Origin: Prevotella sp. UBA4217
Lineage (GTDB): Bacteria; Bacteroidota; Bacteroidia; Bacteroidales; Bacteroidaceae
Assembly: GCA_002379425.1 (NCBI GenBank)
Contig: DFTH01000005.1
Coordinates: 99,352 to 163,351, forward strand
DNA length: 64,000 nt
Reading direction: 5' to 3'
Shown: in pieces, positions 27,611 through 35,751 of the stretch
Layout: every line of letters starts with the position of its first letter
Position numbering within the stretch: the first letter of the stretch is position 1
The notes under the pieces: generated by a model
Database searches by the model: none
What the model was told of the DNA's origin: nothing
The model's input: the letters and a program-made list of their open reading frames with translations, nothing else
Translations under genes and position numbers: made by a program

Positions 27611-29056
27611 ATGAGAAAATATCTTTGGATCGTCCTGGCAACTTGTAGCCTGACACTCACTTCTTGCGAAGAATTTCTGGACTTACTTGACGTTGTCTTC
27701 GACAACCCAGCATCCGACTATACCCCGACCTATTACGAGGACGTAGCGGCACCCGACTCCGTCTATGTCGCTGAAGTCAACCAGCCCAACCCGAAGGAAT
27801 ACCTGCCGGAACCGCCCGTCAAGGACGACGTAGCCTTCCTCGATGACCAGATTCAGTGGGAATGGGGCAAGACGCAGCGCGGCACGACCCGCGGCACCAC
27901 GGCGATGGCCCACATGGGACGCACCCCCCAGGTGATGTGCAAGGTGATGGCCGAAGTGCTGGGACTGCCCGCCATCAACAAGGAGACCACTCCTGCCCTG
28001 GAGCGCCTGCTGCACAGGGCCTACCGCACCGGTGAACAATCTGCCAAGCCCGCCAAGTCGCTGTACGGTCGTCAGCGCCCCTACACCATGATGGGCGAAT
28101 CGACCCCCTGGTATGCCAATGATGCCTACGACAACACAGGCTCCTATACCTCTGCCACCACGGCAGCAGGATGGGCAGTAGGCCTGGCCTTCGCCGAGAT
28201 GTGGCCTCCCCTGCAGAACAATATCCTGAGAAGCGCCTTCCAGTTTGGTGAAGACCGCGTCATCAGCGGCTCCAACTTCCAGAGCGATGTCGAGGGCGGC
28301 TACCTCTGCGGTGCTGCCGCCATGGCTCAGGCCCACAGAAACAACCGTCTGCTGGAGGACATCGTCTCTGCCCGCGAGGAATACAGGAACCTCAAGGGCC
28401 TGGCCTCCAACTATGACCCCACGGCCAACAGTCCCATCCCCGATGGCGTGAAGATCCTCAACAAGCCGGTGGGCAACGCCGATGCCCGTCAGCAGGCCGA
28501 CCTGATGCGCTACTATGAGGCAAAGAAACTGCGCGACGGCAACCGGGGTACACAGGCTGTCCTGGATGCCGATGCCAGCACCAACAACATGGCCAAGACC
28601 TTCGGCGGTATCCTGGGCATCAGCATCGACCCAAGCAACACGCCTGCCATCTACAACCTCATTGAGATGATCCGCCCCAACAACGTCAACGTATGCAATG
28701 CGGTAAAACTCACCTACTTCCGCCTGCGCCCCTTCGCACAGACAGGAGAATCGACCCCCCTGCCCGCCAAGGAGTCGTACTACAAGACACAGAGCAGTTA
28801 CCCCTCAGGGCACACCTGCTTTGCCTGGGCCGTGGGCCTCATGCTCGCCGAGGTGGCACCAGCCTATCAGAACCAGATTCTCGCCCGCGCATACGTTTTC
28901 GGAGAGAACCGCGTGGTCGTGGGCTTCCACTGGCCCACCGATATTGATGCCGGCCGCCTGCTCGCTGCCTCTATCATCGCCAATCTGCAAAGCAATGCCC
29001 AATACCGCAGCCTCATCATACAGGCACGGAATGAATTTAAGAAACTAAAAGGTTAA
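27611..29056 (+). CDS. PAP2-superfamily phosphatase lipoprotein with inactive first half
   Basis: Lipoprotein (lipobox TLTSC) of 481 residues made of two PAP2-like halves. The second half has all phosphatase motifs: RLRPF, YPSGHT (His 401) and RVVVGFHWPTD (nucleophile His 440). The first half keeps RQRPY and the fold-defining spacing but has YTSATT instead of PSGH and RVISGSNFQSD with Asn 222 where the nucleophile His belongs, so it should be inactive. Probably a periplasmic or surface acid phosphatase of unknown substrate. Followed after 4 bases by a paralogue; a LacI-type operator lies upstream, linking it to the starch regulon (inference). Confidence 0.85.
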   Translation: MRKYLWIVLATCSLTLTSCEEFLDLLDVVFDNPASDYTPTYYEDVAAPDSVYVAEVNQPNPKEYLPEPPVKDDVAFLDDQIQWEWGKTQRGTTRGTTAMAHMGRTPQVMCKVMAEVLGLPAINKETTPALERLLHRAYRTGEQSAKPAKSLYGRQRPYTMMGESTPWYANDAYDNTGSYTSATTAAGWAVGLAFAEMWPPLQNNILRSAFQFGEDRVISGSNFQSDVEGGYLCGAAAMAQAHRNNRLLEDIVSAREEYRNLKGLASNYDPTANSPIPDGVKILNKPVGNADARQQADLMRYYEAKKLRDGNRGTQAVLDADASTNNMAKTFGGILGISIDPSNTPAIYNLIEMIRPNNVNVCNAVKLTYFRLRPFAQTGESTPLPAKESYYKTQSSYPSGHTCFAWAVGLMLAEVAPAYQNQILARAYVFGENRVVVGFHWPTDIDAGRLLAASIIANLQSNAQYRSLIIQARNEFKKLKG

Positions 29057-29060
29057 TCTC

Positions 29061-30536
29061 ATGACAGAACGCCGATATCCGATCTATCTGGCGTCCTCGT
29101 GGCGACGCCTCCTGCCCGCCCTGCTGGGCTTCGCTCTCCTCATGTCGTGCGACAGTGGCTCAACAAGGACAGAGCCCGAACCCGTGACACCGCCCGACCA
29201 ACCTGAGAATCCCGACCCTGCGGTGGTCTCCACCGACACCGTCTATCTCAGTCCCTCCCAACAGGCCAATGCCGTCTTTTTCCTGCCTTCCCCCCCAGAC
29301 ATCGATGATGCCGACTTTATCGATGACGAGGTACAGTGGGCATGGGGCATGTCCGTGCGCAATACCGACCGCGGCAGCGTGGCCATGCTCAGGATGGGAC
29401 GCACCCCCGCCTCCGTGCAAGCCATGATTGAGGGGAGCCTGAAACTCGAGACGGCCCTCAGCGAGACGACCACGCCGGCCCTCTGGAGACTGATGAAGAG
29501 GGCCTACTGGACGGGATTCCAGTCTGCCGCTAAGATTAAGCAGAAGTACATGCGCCAGCGACCCTTCGCCATGATGGATGAAGAACCTTGGTATGCCGCC
29601 GACAGAAATGATGCCACGGGCTCCTACGCCTCGGCCAGCACCGCTGGCGGATGGGCCACCGCCCTGGCCTTCGCCGAGATGTGGCCACCACTTCAGAACG
29701 CCATCCTGCGCGTCGGATTCCTCTATGGCGAGGATCGTGTTATCAGCGGCTCCAACTTCCAGAGCGATGTCAACGGAGGCTACCTCTGCGGGGCCGTCGC
29801 CATGGCCCTGGCCCACAACAGTCCCTTGCTGAAGGCCGATATCGACGCCGCCCGCAAGGAATACAAGAGACTCATGGGACTGTCGGACTCCTTCGACCCC
29901 ACGACAGGGCTGGAAGAGCCGGCAGGTGTCTATTTCCTGAATCCTCCAGTCACCACTGGCAGCGACCGCTATGAGGCAGATCTGGCACGCTATGAGCATG
30001 CCAAGACCCTGCGGAACGGCAACCGTGGCACCCAGGCCAAGCAGGATGCCGACTCCCATACCGACTACATGACGAAGATCTTCGGCTACACGCTATACCT
30101 CTATAATGCCTCCGAAGAGACGACTCCCAATATCTACGCCCTCATCGACCTGATCCGCGAGCACAACCTCGTGGTGGCCAACGACCTGAAGGAGATATAC
30201 TTCCGCCTGCGGCCCTTTGCCGAACTGGGCGAATCGACACCTGTCCCCGACGATGAGTACATGAGTGCCTCCAGCAGTTATGCCTCCGGCCATGCCTCCT
30301 TCGCCTGGGCATCTGCACTGGCCTTGGCAGAGGCCGTCCCCGAGCACAGTGAGGTCATCCTGAAGCGCGCCTTCGAATACGGTGCCAGTCGCCAGATCAT
30401 CGGCTACCACTGGGCCAGCGACATCGAGGCCGGACGTCTGCTTGCCTGCGCCCTCATCGCCTATCTGCATAACGACAGGCAGTTCTGCGAACTCATCCAG
30501 AAGGCCCGTTCCGACTACCAGAATACTATTAACTAA
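29061..30536 (+). CDS. Second PAP2-superfamily lipoprotein with inactive first half
   Basis: Paralogue of the preceding gene, 491 residues, co-transcribed. Lipobox LLMSC near residue 30. The C-terminal half retains RLRPF, YASGHA (His 411; Pro of PSGH replaced by Ala) and RQIIGYHWASD (His 450). The N-terminal half again lacks both His residues (YASAST; Asn 232 in RVISGSNFQSD). The dead half is unusually conserved between the two proteins (GEDRVISGSNFQSDV), arguing that it is kept for binding or folding. Both likely arose by internal duplication of one PAP2 unit, then gene duplication. Confidence 0.83.
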   Translation: MTERRYPIYLASSWRRLLPALLGFALLMSCDSGSTRTEPEPVTPPDQPENPDPAVVSTDTVYLSPSQQANAVFFLPSPPDIDDADFIDDEVQWAWGMSVRNTDRGSVAMLRMGRTPASVQAMIEGSLKLETALSETTTPALWRLMKRAYWTGFQSAAKIKQKYMRQRPFAMMDEEPWYAADRNDATGSYASASTAGGWATALAFAEMWPPLQNAILRVGFLYGEDRVISGSNFQSDVNGGYLCGAVAMALAHNSPLLKADIDAARKEYKRLMGLSDSFDPTTGLEEPAGVYFLNPPVTTGSDRYEADLARYEHAKTLRNGNRGTQAKQDADSHTDYMTKIFGYTLYLYNASEETTPNIYALIDLIREHNLVVANDLKEIYFRLRPFAELGESTPVPDDEYMSASSSYASGHASFAWASALALAEAVPEHSEVILKRAFEYGASRQIIGYHWASDIEAGRLLACALIAYLHNDRQFCELIQKARSDYQNTIN

Positions 30537-30545
30537 TACCACCCG

Positions 30546-31931
30546 TTAAACTGGGGCATCCCCGGCGACGACCGATAGAATAGCACGCGCATACCAGCCG
30601 CGAACACCTTTACATTTCCCGTACGGGAAACGGCAGGCTTTCAAGGCAAGGGTAAGCATCTTGATATTAGGCACGTCAGGTCCACTGACGTGCTTTTTTA
30701 TCTCCGCCTGTATATCCACCGCCCTGAGGAAGTAGTCCTTGCTGCGCGGTGCCGGCTCGAAGTACGACAGCAGCACCGTCTCGGGCGACGACTCCCGCCG
30801 GTACAGCAGGTTGTGGCGCTCGATCTCCGCCTCCTCGGCCTTCGTGAAGTGCCACTGGGCCCCGCTGCGCAGTTCGGCGACGGCCTGGGCATAGAGTTGG
30901 CCGTAGTCGATGGGCGAGTCGGTATCGATGAGCCCCCCTACCTCACAGCACAGGTAGCGGCGCGAGCCCGTGGGATCGACCAGTGGCTCGCGGTCGTTGG
31001 TCGTGGCGATAAACGAGGCCATGCGGGGCCTCAGTTCATACTGGTCGGAGCGCATCTTGCGCGTCTGCACATCCTTCTCGGTGAGCACGCGCTTGATCTT
31101 CGCCTGTTCACGGTCGGTCTTGGCGTTATACTCGTCGATGTTCACCAGGAGCATCCTGCCGAGCATGCGCTCCACCTGTTCGGCGTTGTCGAGTTTGATG
31201 TCGTCGATATAGTACTCGCGCAGTGGCGGTGGCAGGAGGAGTCGGCAGAAGGTCGATTTGTGGGTGCCCTGCGCCCCGATGAGCATCGGCACGACGGCAT
31301 TGCCGTAGTCGCGGGAGAGGTTCATCCACTGCGCCACCATGGCCAGCATCCAGCGGTGGAAGTGGTCGGGCCAGCGGTCATAGTCGGTGGGCACGCGCCG
31401 CGCATACGCCCGGATGCGGTCGTTGCCGTCCCACGCGCCACAGCCGTCGAGGAAGTCGGTCACGGGGTTGTAGAGCGGCAGCAGCGCACTGCGCAGGTAG
31501 AGTTCCACATCGACCGACCATGCCACGCCCACCTGCTCCATCTGCTCGATGGCCAACCGCCGCAGTTCCCTGTCGGTCAGTTGTCGCCAGAGAGAAGGCT
31601 CTTTAGCCGAATGAGAAGGCTCTTTACGATTGTGAGGAGCCTCTTTAGAAACGTGAGGAGCCTCTTTTCCGGCAAAAGTAGGCTCTTTTCGGGAAGATTT
31701 GGCCTTGGAAGACCCGATTGGCCGGAATTCCTCCGTCTGTTTCATCACATTGTACCTCAACTCGTAGTTTTTCTCAAAAAACTCACGAATACCCTTGACG
31801 ATACGTTTACGTTCTCGGATCGACGACAGGTGTGGCTTCCTGTCATGATCCCTCACCTGATACTGCCTGAAGAGGGGGGTAATCAGGCCAAAACCGCTCT
31901 TCAGCAGCGAAAAAATCATCTTTATATCCAT
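30546..31931 (-). CDS. VirE/VapE-family P-loop ATPase (DUF3874 type)
   Basis: Primase-helicase-like ATPase of mobile and accessory regions in Bacteroidota. The start at 31931 (MDIKMIF) follows the upstream repeat element; a longer open frame reads through that element and is rejected. N-terminal part has NYELRYNVMKQTEEFRP, typical of the family; a Lys/Glu/Pro-rich linker of 7-residue repeats (31592-31696) follows; the ATPase core has GAQGTHKST (Walker A), LLVNIDEYNA (Walker B) and FIATTNDREPLVD (sensor), with a DUF3874-like C-terminus. The family is often found with HU-like and smalltalk genes, both present at 39593-40461. Function in the cell is unknown. Confidence 0.85.
   Translation of the reverse strand: MDIKMIFSLLKSGFGLITPLFRQYQVRDHDRKPHLSSIRERKRIVKGIREFFEKNYELRYNVMKQTEEFRPIGSSKAKSSRKEPTFAGKEAPHVSKEAPHNRKEPSHSAKEPSLWRQLTDRELRRLAIEQMEQVGVAWSVDVELYLRSALLPLYNPVTDFLDGCGAWDGNDRIRAYARRVPTDYDRWPDHFHRWMLAMVAQWMNLSRDYGNAVVPMLIGAQGTHKSTFCRLLLPPPLREYYIDDIKLDNAEQVERMLGRMLLVNIDEYNAKTDREQAKIKRVLTEKDVQTRKMRSDQYELRPRMASFIATTNDREPLVDPTGSRRYLCCEVGGLIDTDSPIDYGQLYAQAVAELRSGAQWHFTKAEEAEIERHNLLYRRESSPETVLLSYFEPAPRSKDYFLRAVDIQAEIKKHVSGPDVPNIKMLTLALKACRFPYGKCKGVRGWYARAILSVVAGDAPV
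31592..31696 (-). repeat. In-frame 21-bp minisatellite in the VirE linker
   Basis: Four consecutive 21-base units beginning GAGAAGGCTC or GAGGAGCCTC (31592, 31613, 31634, 31655) plus a degenerate fifth encode 7-residue KEPS/KEAP repeats. Copy number could vary without breaking the frame. Confidence 0.75.
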
Positions 31932-31935
31932 ATAT

Positions 31936-32050
31936 AGTTGTCTTAAATGAAAAACATGTGTCCCATCTGTCCCATGTGTCCATACTTTTTGGACAGTAGG
32001 GACAGATAGGACACTTCTTTTTAGCGTTTCCCTAACACCACGCGCGCGCG
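31936..32050. repeat. Dispersed palindromic element, copy 2 (VirE upstream region)
   Basis: AGTTGTCTTAA (31936-31946), then GTGTCCCATCTGTCCC (31958-31973), the complementary GGACAGTAGGGACAGAT arm (31991-32007) and the GC tract 32041-32050 are arranged as in the copies at both window ends. Here it supplies the 5' region of the VirE gene and the last codons of the zinc-ribbon gene. Confidence 0.75.
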
Positions 32051-32191
32051 TTGCCGCATCGTCCATTTCCACCACGCCTTCCTGGTATGCAGGACATAGT
32101 GGCAGTGACGGCACACCCGTCGCCGCGTGCCCGAGGGGTAGAGTTCAAACTGCTCCTCAGGCAGTTCACGCTGACAATTCTTGCAAAACAT
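32021..32191 (-). CDS. Small zinc-ribbon protein (56 residues)
   Basis: Short gene read directly from the sequence. The product starts MFCKNCQRELPEE and has two CxxC knuckles (Cys 3/6 and Cys 27/30, 20 residues apart) then a basic, Trp/Arg-rich tail (RKAWWKWTMRQRAR), i.e. a zinc ribbon likely to bind nucleic acid or protein. It sits between the M15 peptidase and VirE genes on the same strand, and its 3' end overlaps the dispersed palindromic element. Function unknown; existence as a real gene is supported by the paired cysteines and gene order. Confidence 0.65.
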   Translation of the reverse strand: MFCKNCQRELPEEQFELYPSGTRRRVCRHCHYVLHTRKAWWKWTMRQRARVVLGKR

Positions 32192-32248
32192 ACTCTCAAC
32201 TATGAACTCTTAACTATGAACTATGAACTCTCAACTATGAACTATGAA
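32192..32248. repeat. Short intergenic tandem repeat (CTATGAACT units)
   Basis: About five imperfect copies of AACTATGAACT lie between the zinc-ribbon and M15 peptidase genes and run into the latter's last codons. Confidence 0.6.
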
Positions 32249-32684
32249 CCAAATTCCCAATCGCCTGGTGCCTGTTCTCCTTCGGGTTGAGGCACACCGA
32301 ACAGTGGATCCACATCGAGCCCCGGCGGTTATACTCGAAGAGCAACTGGTCGAAATCGACATTCTTCTGGATGAACTTGAAGTACTCCTTGCCCTGTTCC
32401 ACGGAACTGATACGTATGTCCATCGCCTCACCGGAAAGATGCTTGGAGCAGCCCACGCCGTGGACGCCAGTGTTCACCGTCTCGTTGCGGAACGCACTAT
32501 TCACATAGATGGGTCCGAACACCTCACGCAGCGGCTCACCCAGTTTCCAGCAGATATTGATCAGCGCCGCCAGTTGGAGGTCGTCGGGCGTGTTGTCGAT
32601 GTGATGCCGTGTAGCCCAGCCAGAGCGCGTCATCTCATCATAACTAAAGTGCGGACTCAACATGAAATTCTTTCTCTTTGCCAT
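32235..32684 (-). CDS. M15-family (D-Ala-D-Ala carboxypeptidase-like) peptidase
   Basis: Zinc peptidase of 149 residues of the phage-endolysin-like M15 group. Visible ligands: His and Asp in SKHLSGEAMDIRI and the later His in WIHCSV; NSAFRNETVN is the usual substrate-loop region. No signal peptide, so it acts only if released or exported, as with phage lysins. It heads a minus-strand group with the zinc-ribbon and VirE genes. Probably a remnant or part of a widespread accessory module, not a housekeeping cell-wall enzyme. Confidence 0.85.
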   Translation of the reverse strand: MAKRKNFMLSPHFSYDEMTRSGWATRHHIDNTPDDLQLAALINICWKLGEPLREVFGPIYVNSAFRNETVNTGVHGVGCSKHLSGEAMDIRISSVEQGKEYFKFIQKNVDFDQLLFEYNRRGSMWIHCSVCLNPKENRHQAIGNLVHSS

Positions 32685-32748
32685 AATCTCAAATGTTTTA
32701 ATGTTTAATCTTTAATGTTTTATTGTACATCGTCGCGACTTGCGAGGG

Positions 32749-32756
32749 CAAAGTTA
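32749..32756 (-). promoter_or_regulatory. Promoter box of the M15 peptidase group
   Basis: Plus-strand CAAAGTTA reads TAACTTTG on the minus strand, 64 bases before the M15 ATG. Confidence 0.5.
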
Positions 32757-32880
32757 CGCAGGGAAACGGAAACCGGCAAGCGTTTGGCCTGCCGTAGAGA
32801 TAATCGTGGCGGAATGTAAGAAAGCGGGTGAATTTCAGTGCAATATCAGAGTCAGGAATAAAAAAATTTTAATATTTCTT

Positions 32881-32910
32881 TTGCTGATAACTCAAGTTTT
32901 ATTATCTTTG
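32881..32910 (+). promoter_or_regulatory. Promoter of the M13 peptidase gene
   Basis: TTG (32881-32883), 19 bases, TATCTTTG (32903-32910), about 30 bases before the ATG. Confidence 0.7.
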
Positions 32911-32941
32911 CAGAACGAACTAAAACCCAAAACAGAGAATG

Positions 32942-34957
32942 ATGAAAAGATGGACGATTGCCGTAGTGCTGGCACTGGTAAGTATAGTGGGCACTGCACA
33001 GAACCTGAGAGCGAACCTTGATGAGAGTGTGAAACCCGGTGAGAACTTCTGGCAGTATGCCGTCGGCACCTGGCTGAAGAACAACCCGATTGACAAGGAG
33101 TACCCGATGAACGGTGCTTTCGTCGATCTGCAGAAGCAGAACGAACTGCGCATCAATGCACTGATCATGAAGTATGCCAACGAGAAAGACTTGCCACAGG
33201 GCAGCGACGGGCAGAAGATCGGTGCCCTCTACCGTCTCTACATGGACAGCGTGGGCCGCAACAAGATGGGTTATGAGCCGATCCTGCCTTACCTGAAGCA
33301 GATACGCAGCATCAAGACCCGCGAGGAGGCCATGAAGGTGATGGCTGAACTCGATGCCAAGGGCTTCAACACCGCTCCTTACGGTTTGAGCCTGTCGCTG
33401 AATCCCTTCAACTCATCGACCCTGATGATGGGGGTCTCTCATGGCGGTGCGACGCTGGATCAGGAATACTATGCCGAGCCCAACGAGCAGCAGAAGGCCG
33501 AAGTGGCAGCCAAGAAGAGTCTGTATAAGGATTTCCTGAAGATGGTGGGCAACAGCGATGCCGATGCCGAGCGCATGATGCAGATAGAATGGGCCATCGA
33601 GCACAGGATCGGCGTCAAGACACTGAACCAGGTGGAGCGCCGCGACCCGATGAAGACGATCCACATCATGACGTGGGAGCAGTTGCTGAAAGACTTCAAG
33701 GGCATTGACTGGGTGGCCTATCGCGACGCGCTGAACGCGCCCAAGGACATTGACACGGTGAATGTAAGACAACCTGAGCCGCTGCACGAGGTGGAGAAGG
33801 TGCTGGCCGAGACCAGTGTCGAGGACCTGAAGGCCTATATGGAGGTGAAGGCCGCCTACTCCTACAGCGAATACCTGAGCGATGCTTTTGGAGACCGTTA
33901 TTTCGAGTACCAGAAGGCCGTCAGAGGCGTGCAGGAGCAGAAGCCCCGCTGGAAGCGTGCCGTCGCCGAGATTGACAACAGCCTGGAAGAGACCATCGGC
34001 AAACTCTACGCGGCAGAGTACTTCCCCGAGTCGAGCAAGCAGCGCGTCTATCGCCTGGTGAAAGACCTGCAGCAAGCCTTCGAGGACCGTCTGAACGAGA
34101 ATACCTGGATGAGCGACTCCACCAAGGCCAAGGCACTGGAGAAACTGCACGCCATGTATATCAACATAGGCTACCCCGATGAGTGGGAGGACCTGGAGAA
34201 GTTCATCGACATCCGCGAGGACCAGAACCTCGTGGAGAACTTCATCCGTATCCAACAGGAGGCACGCGCTGCCAACTACCGCAAGTACTGGCGCAAGCCC
34301 ATGAACAAGAAACTGATGCCTATGTCGCCACAGACGGTGAACGCCTGCTATGTGCCACAGTTCAACAGCATCAACTTCCCCGCTGCCATCCTGCAGCCGC
34401 CGTTCTTCGACCCCGAGGCTGACTATGCCTGCAACTACGGCGCCGTTGGAACGGTCATCGGCCACGAGTTGAGTCACGGCTTCGACGACCAGGGCTGTCA
34501 GTTCGACAAGGACGGTAATCTGAAGAACTGGTGGGCGGCAGAAGACAAGGCTAAGTTCGACGAGCGTACCAAGGTGCTGGCCGACTGGTTCTCTGAGCAG
34601 GAGGCCCTGCCCGGTCTGAAGGTGAACGGTGAGAAGACCCTCGGCGAGAATATCGGCGACAACGGCGGAATACAGGTGGCCTACCGTGCCTTTGAGAACC
34701 GCTTGAAGCAGGAGCCATTGGAGCAGGAAGACGGTTTCACCCCCGCCCAGCGCTTCTACCTGGCCTTCGCCCGCATGTGGGCCAGCAACATCACGGATGA
34801 GTTCCTGGCCTACTGCGTCAACAGCGATGTCCACTCCCCCCACATCTTCCGCGTGAATGCCGCCCTGCCGATGATCGACTCCTGGTACGACGCCTTCGGC
34901 ATCCAGCCCACCGACAAGATGTTCATCCCCAAGGAGAAGCGGGCACTGGTGTGGTAA
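32942..34957 (+). CDS. M13-family zinc metallopeptidase (neprilysin/PepO-like)
   Basis: Secreted or periplasmic oligopeptidase, about 671 residues, the normal family length. Signal peptide ends near VGTAQ (about 20). The zinc site is HELSH (His about 508) with the third ligand Glu in GENIGDNGG, and the substrate-binding NxCYxP element appears as VNACYVP. The C-terminal HSPHIFRVNAALPMIDSWYDAF and final KRALVW match the family end. ATG at 32939 is an alternative. Monocistronic with its own promoter; its last 35 bases overlap the convergent gene that follows. Confidence 0.93.
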   Translation: MKRWTIAVVLALVSIVGTAQNLRANLDESVKPGENFWQYAVGTWLKNNPIDKEYPMNGAFVDLQKQNELRINALIMKYANEKDLPQGSDGQKIGALYRLYMDSVGRNKMGYEPILPYLKQIRSIKTREEAMKVMAELDAKGFNTAPYGLSLSLNPFNSSTLMMGVSHGGATLDQEYYAEPNEQQKAEVAAKKSLYKDFLKMVGNSDADAERMMQIEWAIEHRIGVKTLNQVERRDPMKTIHIMTWEQLLKDFKGIDWVAYRDALNAPKDIDTVNVRQPEPLHEVEKVLAETSVEDLKAYMEVKAAYSYSEYLSDAFGDRYFEYQKAVRGVQEQKPRWKRAVAEIDNSLEETIGKLYAAEYFPESSKQRVYRLVKDLQQAFEDRLNENTWMSDSTKAKALEKLHAMYINIGYPDEWEDLEKFIDIREDQNLVENFIRIQQEARAANYRKYWRKPMNKKLMPMSPQTVNACYVPQFNSINFPAAILQPPFFDPEADYACNYGAVGTVIGHELSHGFDDQGCQFDKDGNLKNWWAAEDKAKFDERTKVLADWFSEQEALPGLKVNGEKTLGENIGDNGGIQVAYRAFENRLKQEPLEQEDGFTPAQRFYLAFARMWASNITDEFLAYCVNSDVHSPHIFRVNAALPMIDSWYDAFGIQPTDKMFIPKEKRALVW

Positions 34958-35480
34958 GACAGGCCTGCGGCTCACCCGCTTCCAGATGACACTCCAGTAT
35001 CTCTGAGAAGCGGGTGGCGATGGCCACCATCTCATCGTAGGGCCGGCGCGTCTTGCTGTAGGCCGGGTCGAAGGTCCAGCGCGAAAAGGGGCGCGTGAAG
35101 CCCGTCTTCGTGATCTGCTTGAGGGCACTCAGTGAGAACGGCACGCGGCAGCCGGCGGGCTGGATGCGCCATGCCAGCCGCTCGAAGCCCGCATAGTCGC
35201 CATCGGCAACACCAAGGCCAAGGTCGGCCAGGATGCGATAGATGGCCTGCCACTGGCACTTGGAAGATACCAGATAACGACCCCGTGCATCCCTTTCCTG
35301 CATCAGCATGCTGATGCAGTTGCGCAGCATATCCTCCTCCGTCACCTTCGCCAGCGGAGCAGTGGCCTGCTCCATGCTGGCTACACCCTGTAACGCTTCT
35401 GCAATCTCGCCAAACAACTTTCCCAGACGACCACAAGTCTCTTTCAGGCACCTGTACCTGTCCATTTCTTTCTTTTCCAT
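34923..35480 (-). CDS. Hypothetical protein (185 residues)
   Basis: No family recognised. The N-terminal third is helical (ETCGRLGKLFGEIAEALQGV), the middle contains CQWQAIYRILADLGL and the C-terminal part FSLSALKQITKTGFTRPFSRW; no signal peptide or membrane segment, so cytoplasmic. In-frame start at 35465 is possible. It overlaps the 3' end of the M13 peptidase gene by 35 bases on the opposite strand. Similar small genes are common in accessory regions of this group, but no function can be assigned. Confidence 0.65.
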   Translation of the reverse strand: MEKKEMDRYRCLKETCGRLGKLFGEIAEALQGVASMEQATAPLAKVTEEDMLRNCISMLMQERDARGRYLVSSKCQWQAIYRILADLGLGVADGDYAGFERLAWRIQPAGCRVPFSLSALKQITKTGFTRPFSRWTFDPAYSKTRRPYDEMVAIATRFSEILECHLEAGEPQACLTTPVPASPWG

Positions 35481-35541
35481 TGGTTTAATACTCTTTATTA
35501 GTTTTAGTTCAAAAAGTTTATTAAATTACAAATAATCTTCG

Positions 35542-35549
35542 TATCTTTG
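35542..35549 (+). promoter_or_regulatory. -7 box of the structured leader and 95-aa gene
   Basis: TATCTTTG; the perfect palindrome CGGCCTTAAGGCCG (35553-35566) plus TTTT starts three bases later, where the transcript should begin. Confidence 0.6.
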
Positions 35550-35552
35550 CAG

Positions 35553-35733
35553 CGGCCTTAAGGCCGTTTTCGTGGGATTACTCTTGGAGTTATTGGATTC
35601 TTTCTACCAAATTGCGAACCTGGGAAGAAAAAGAAGAGTCGATAGCGCCCTGTATAGGGTGTGGATGGATGTTCCATTCTTTTTCGGGTCTTCGCAAACC
35701 AGGTAGAAGTGGTCCATCTACCACACCTTTTAT
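35553..35733 (+). ncRNA. Structured leader or small RNA with possible pseudoknot
   Basis: About 180 noncoding bases between the promoter and the ATG at 35752. Stem A: TTCTACC 35602-35608 with GGTAGAA 35702-35708, TTGCGAA 35612-35618 with TTCGCAA 35691-35697, GAAAAAGAA 35627-35635 with TTCTTTTTC 35677-35685. Stem B: GGTGTGG 35658-35664 with CCACACC 35721-35727 and ATGGA 35665-35669 with TCCAT 35713-35717. Stem B crosses stem A (pseudoknot or alternative fold), and GGTAGA can instead pair with TCTACC 35717-35722 ahead of a TTTT. Could be an attenuator, riboswitch-like leader or separate small RNA. Confidence 0.6.
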
Positions 35734-35751
35734 AAATATACAGACCGCCCT

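Noticed and set aside
31932..32114. N-terminal extension of the VirE gene
   Set aside because: The extra codons read through the dispersed palindromic element and the zinc-ribbon gene; the start at 31931 is more plausible.
33413..35128. 571-residue minus-strand ORF
   Set aside because: Antisense shadow of the M13 peptidase gene with no domain features.
35553..35733. 6S RNA
   Set aside because: Length is similar, but the ends do not close into the long rod expected of 6S RNA.
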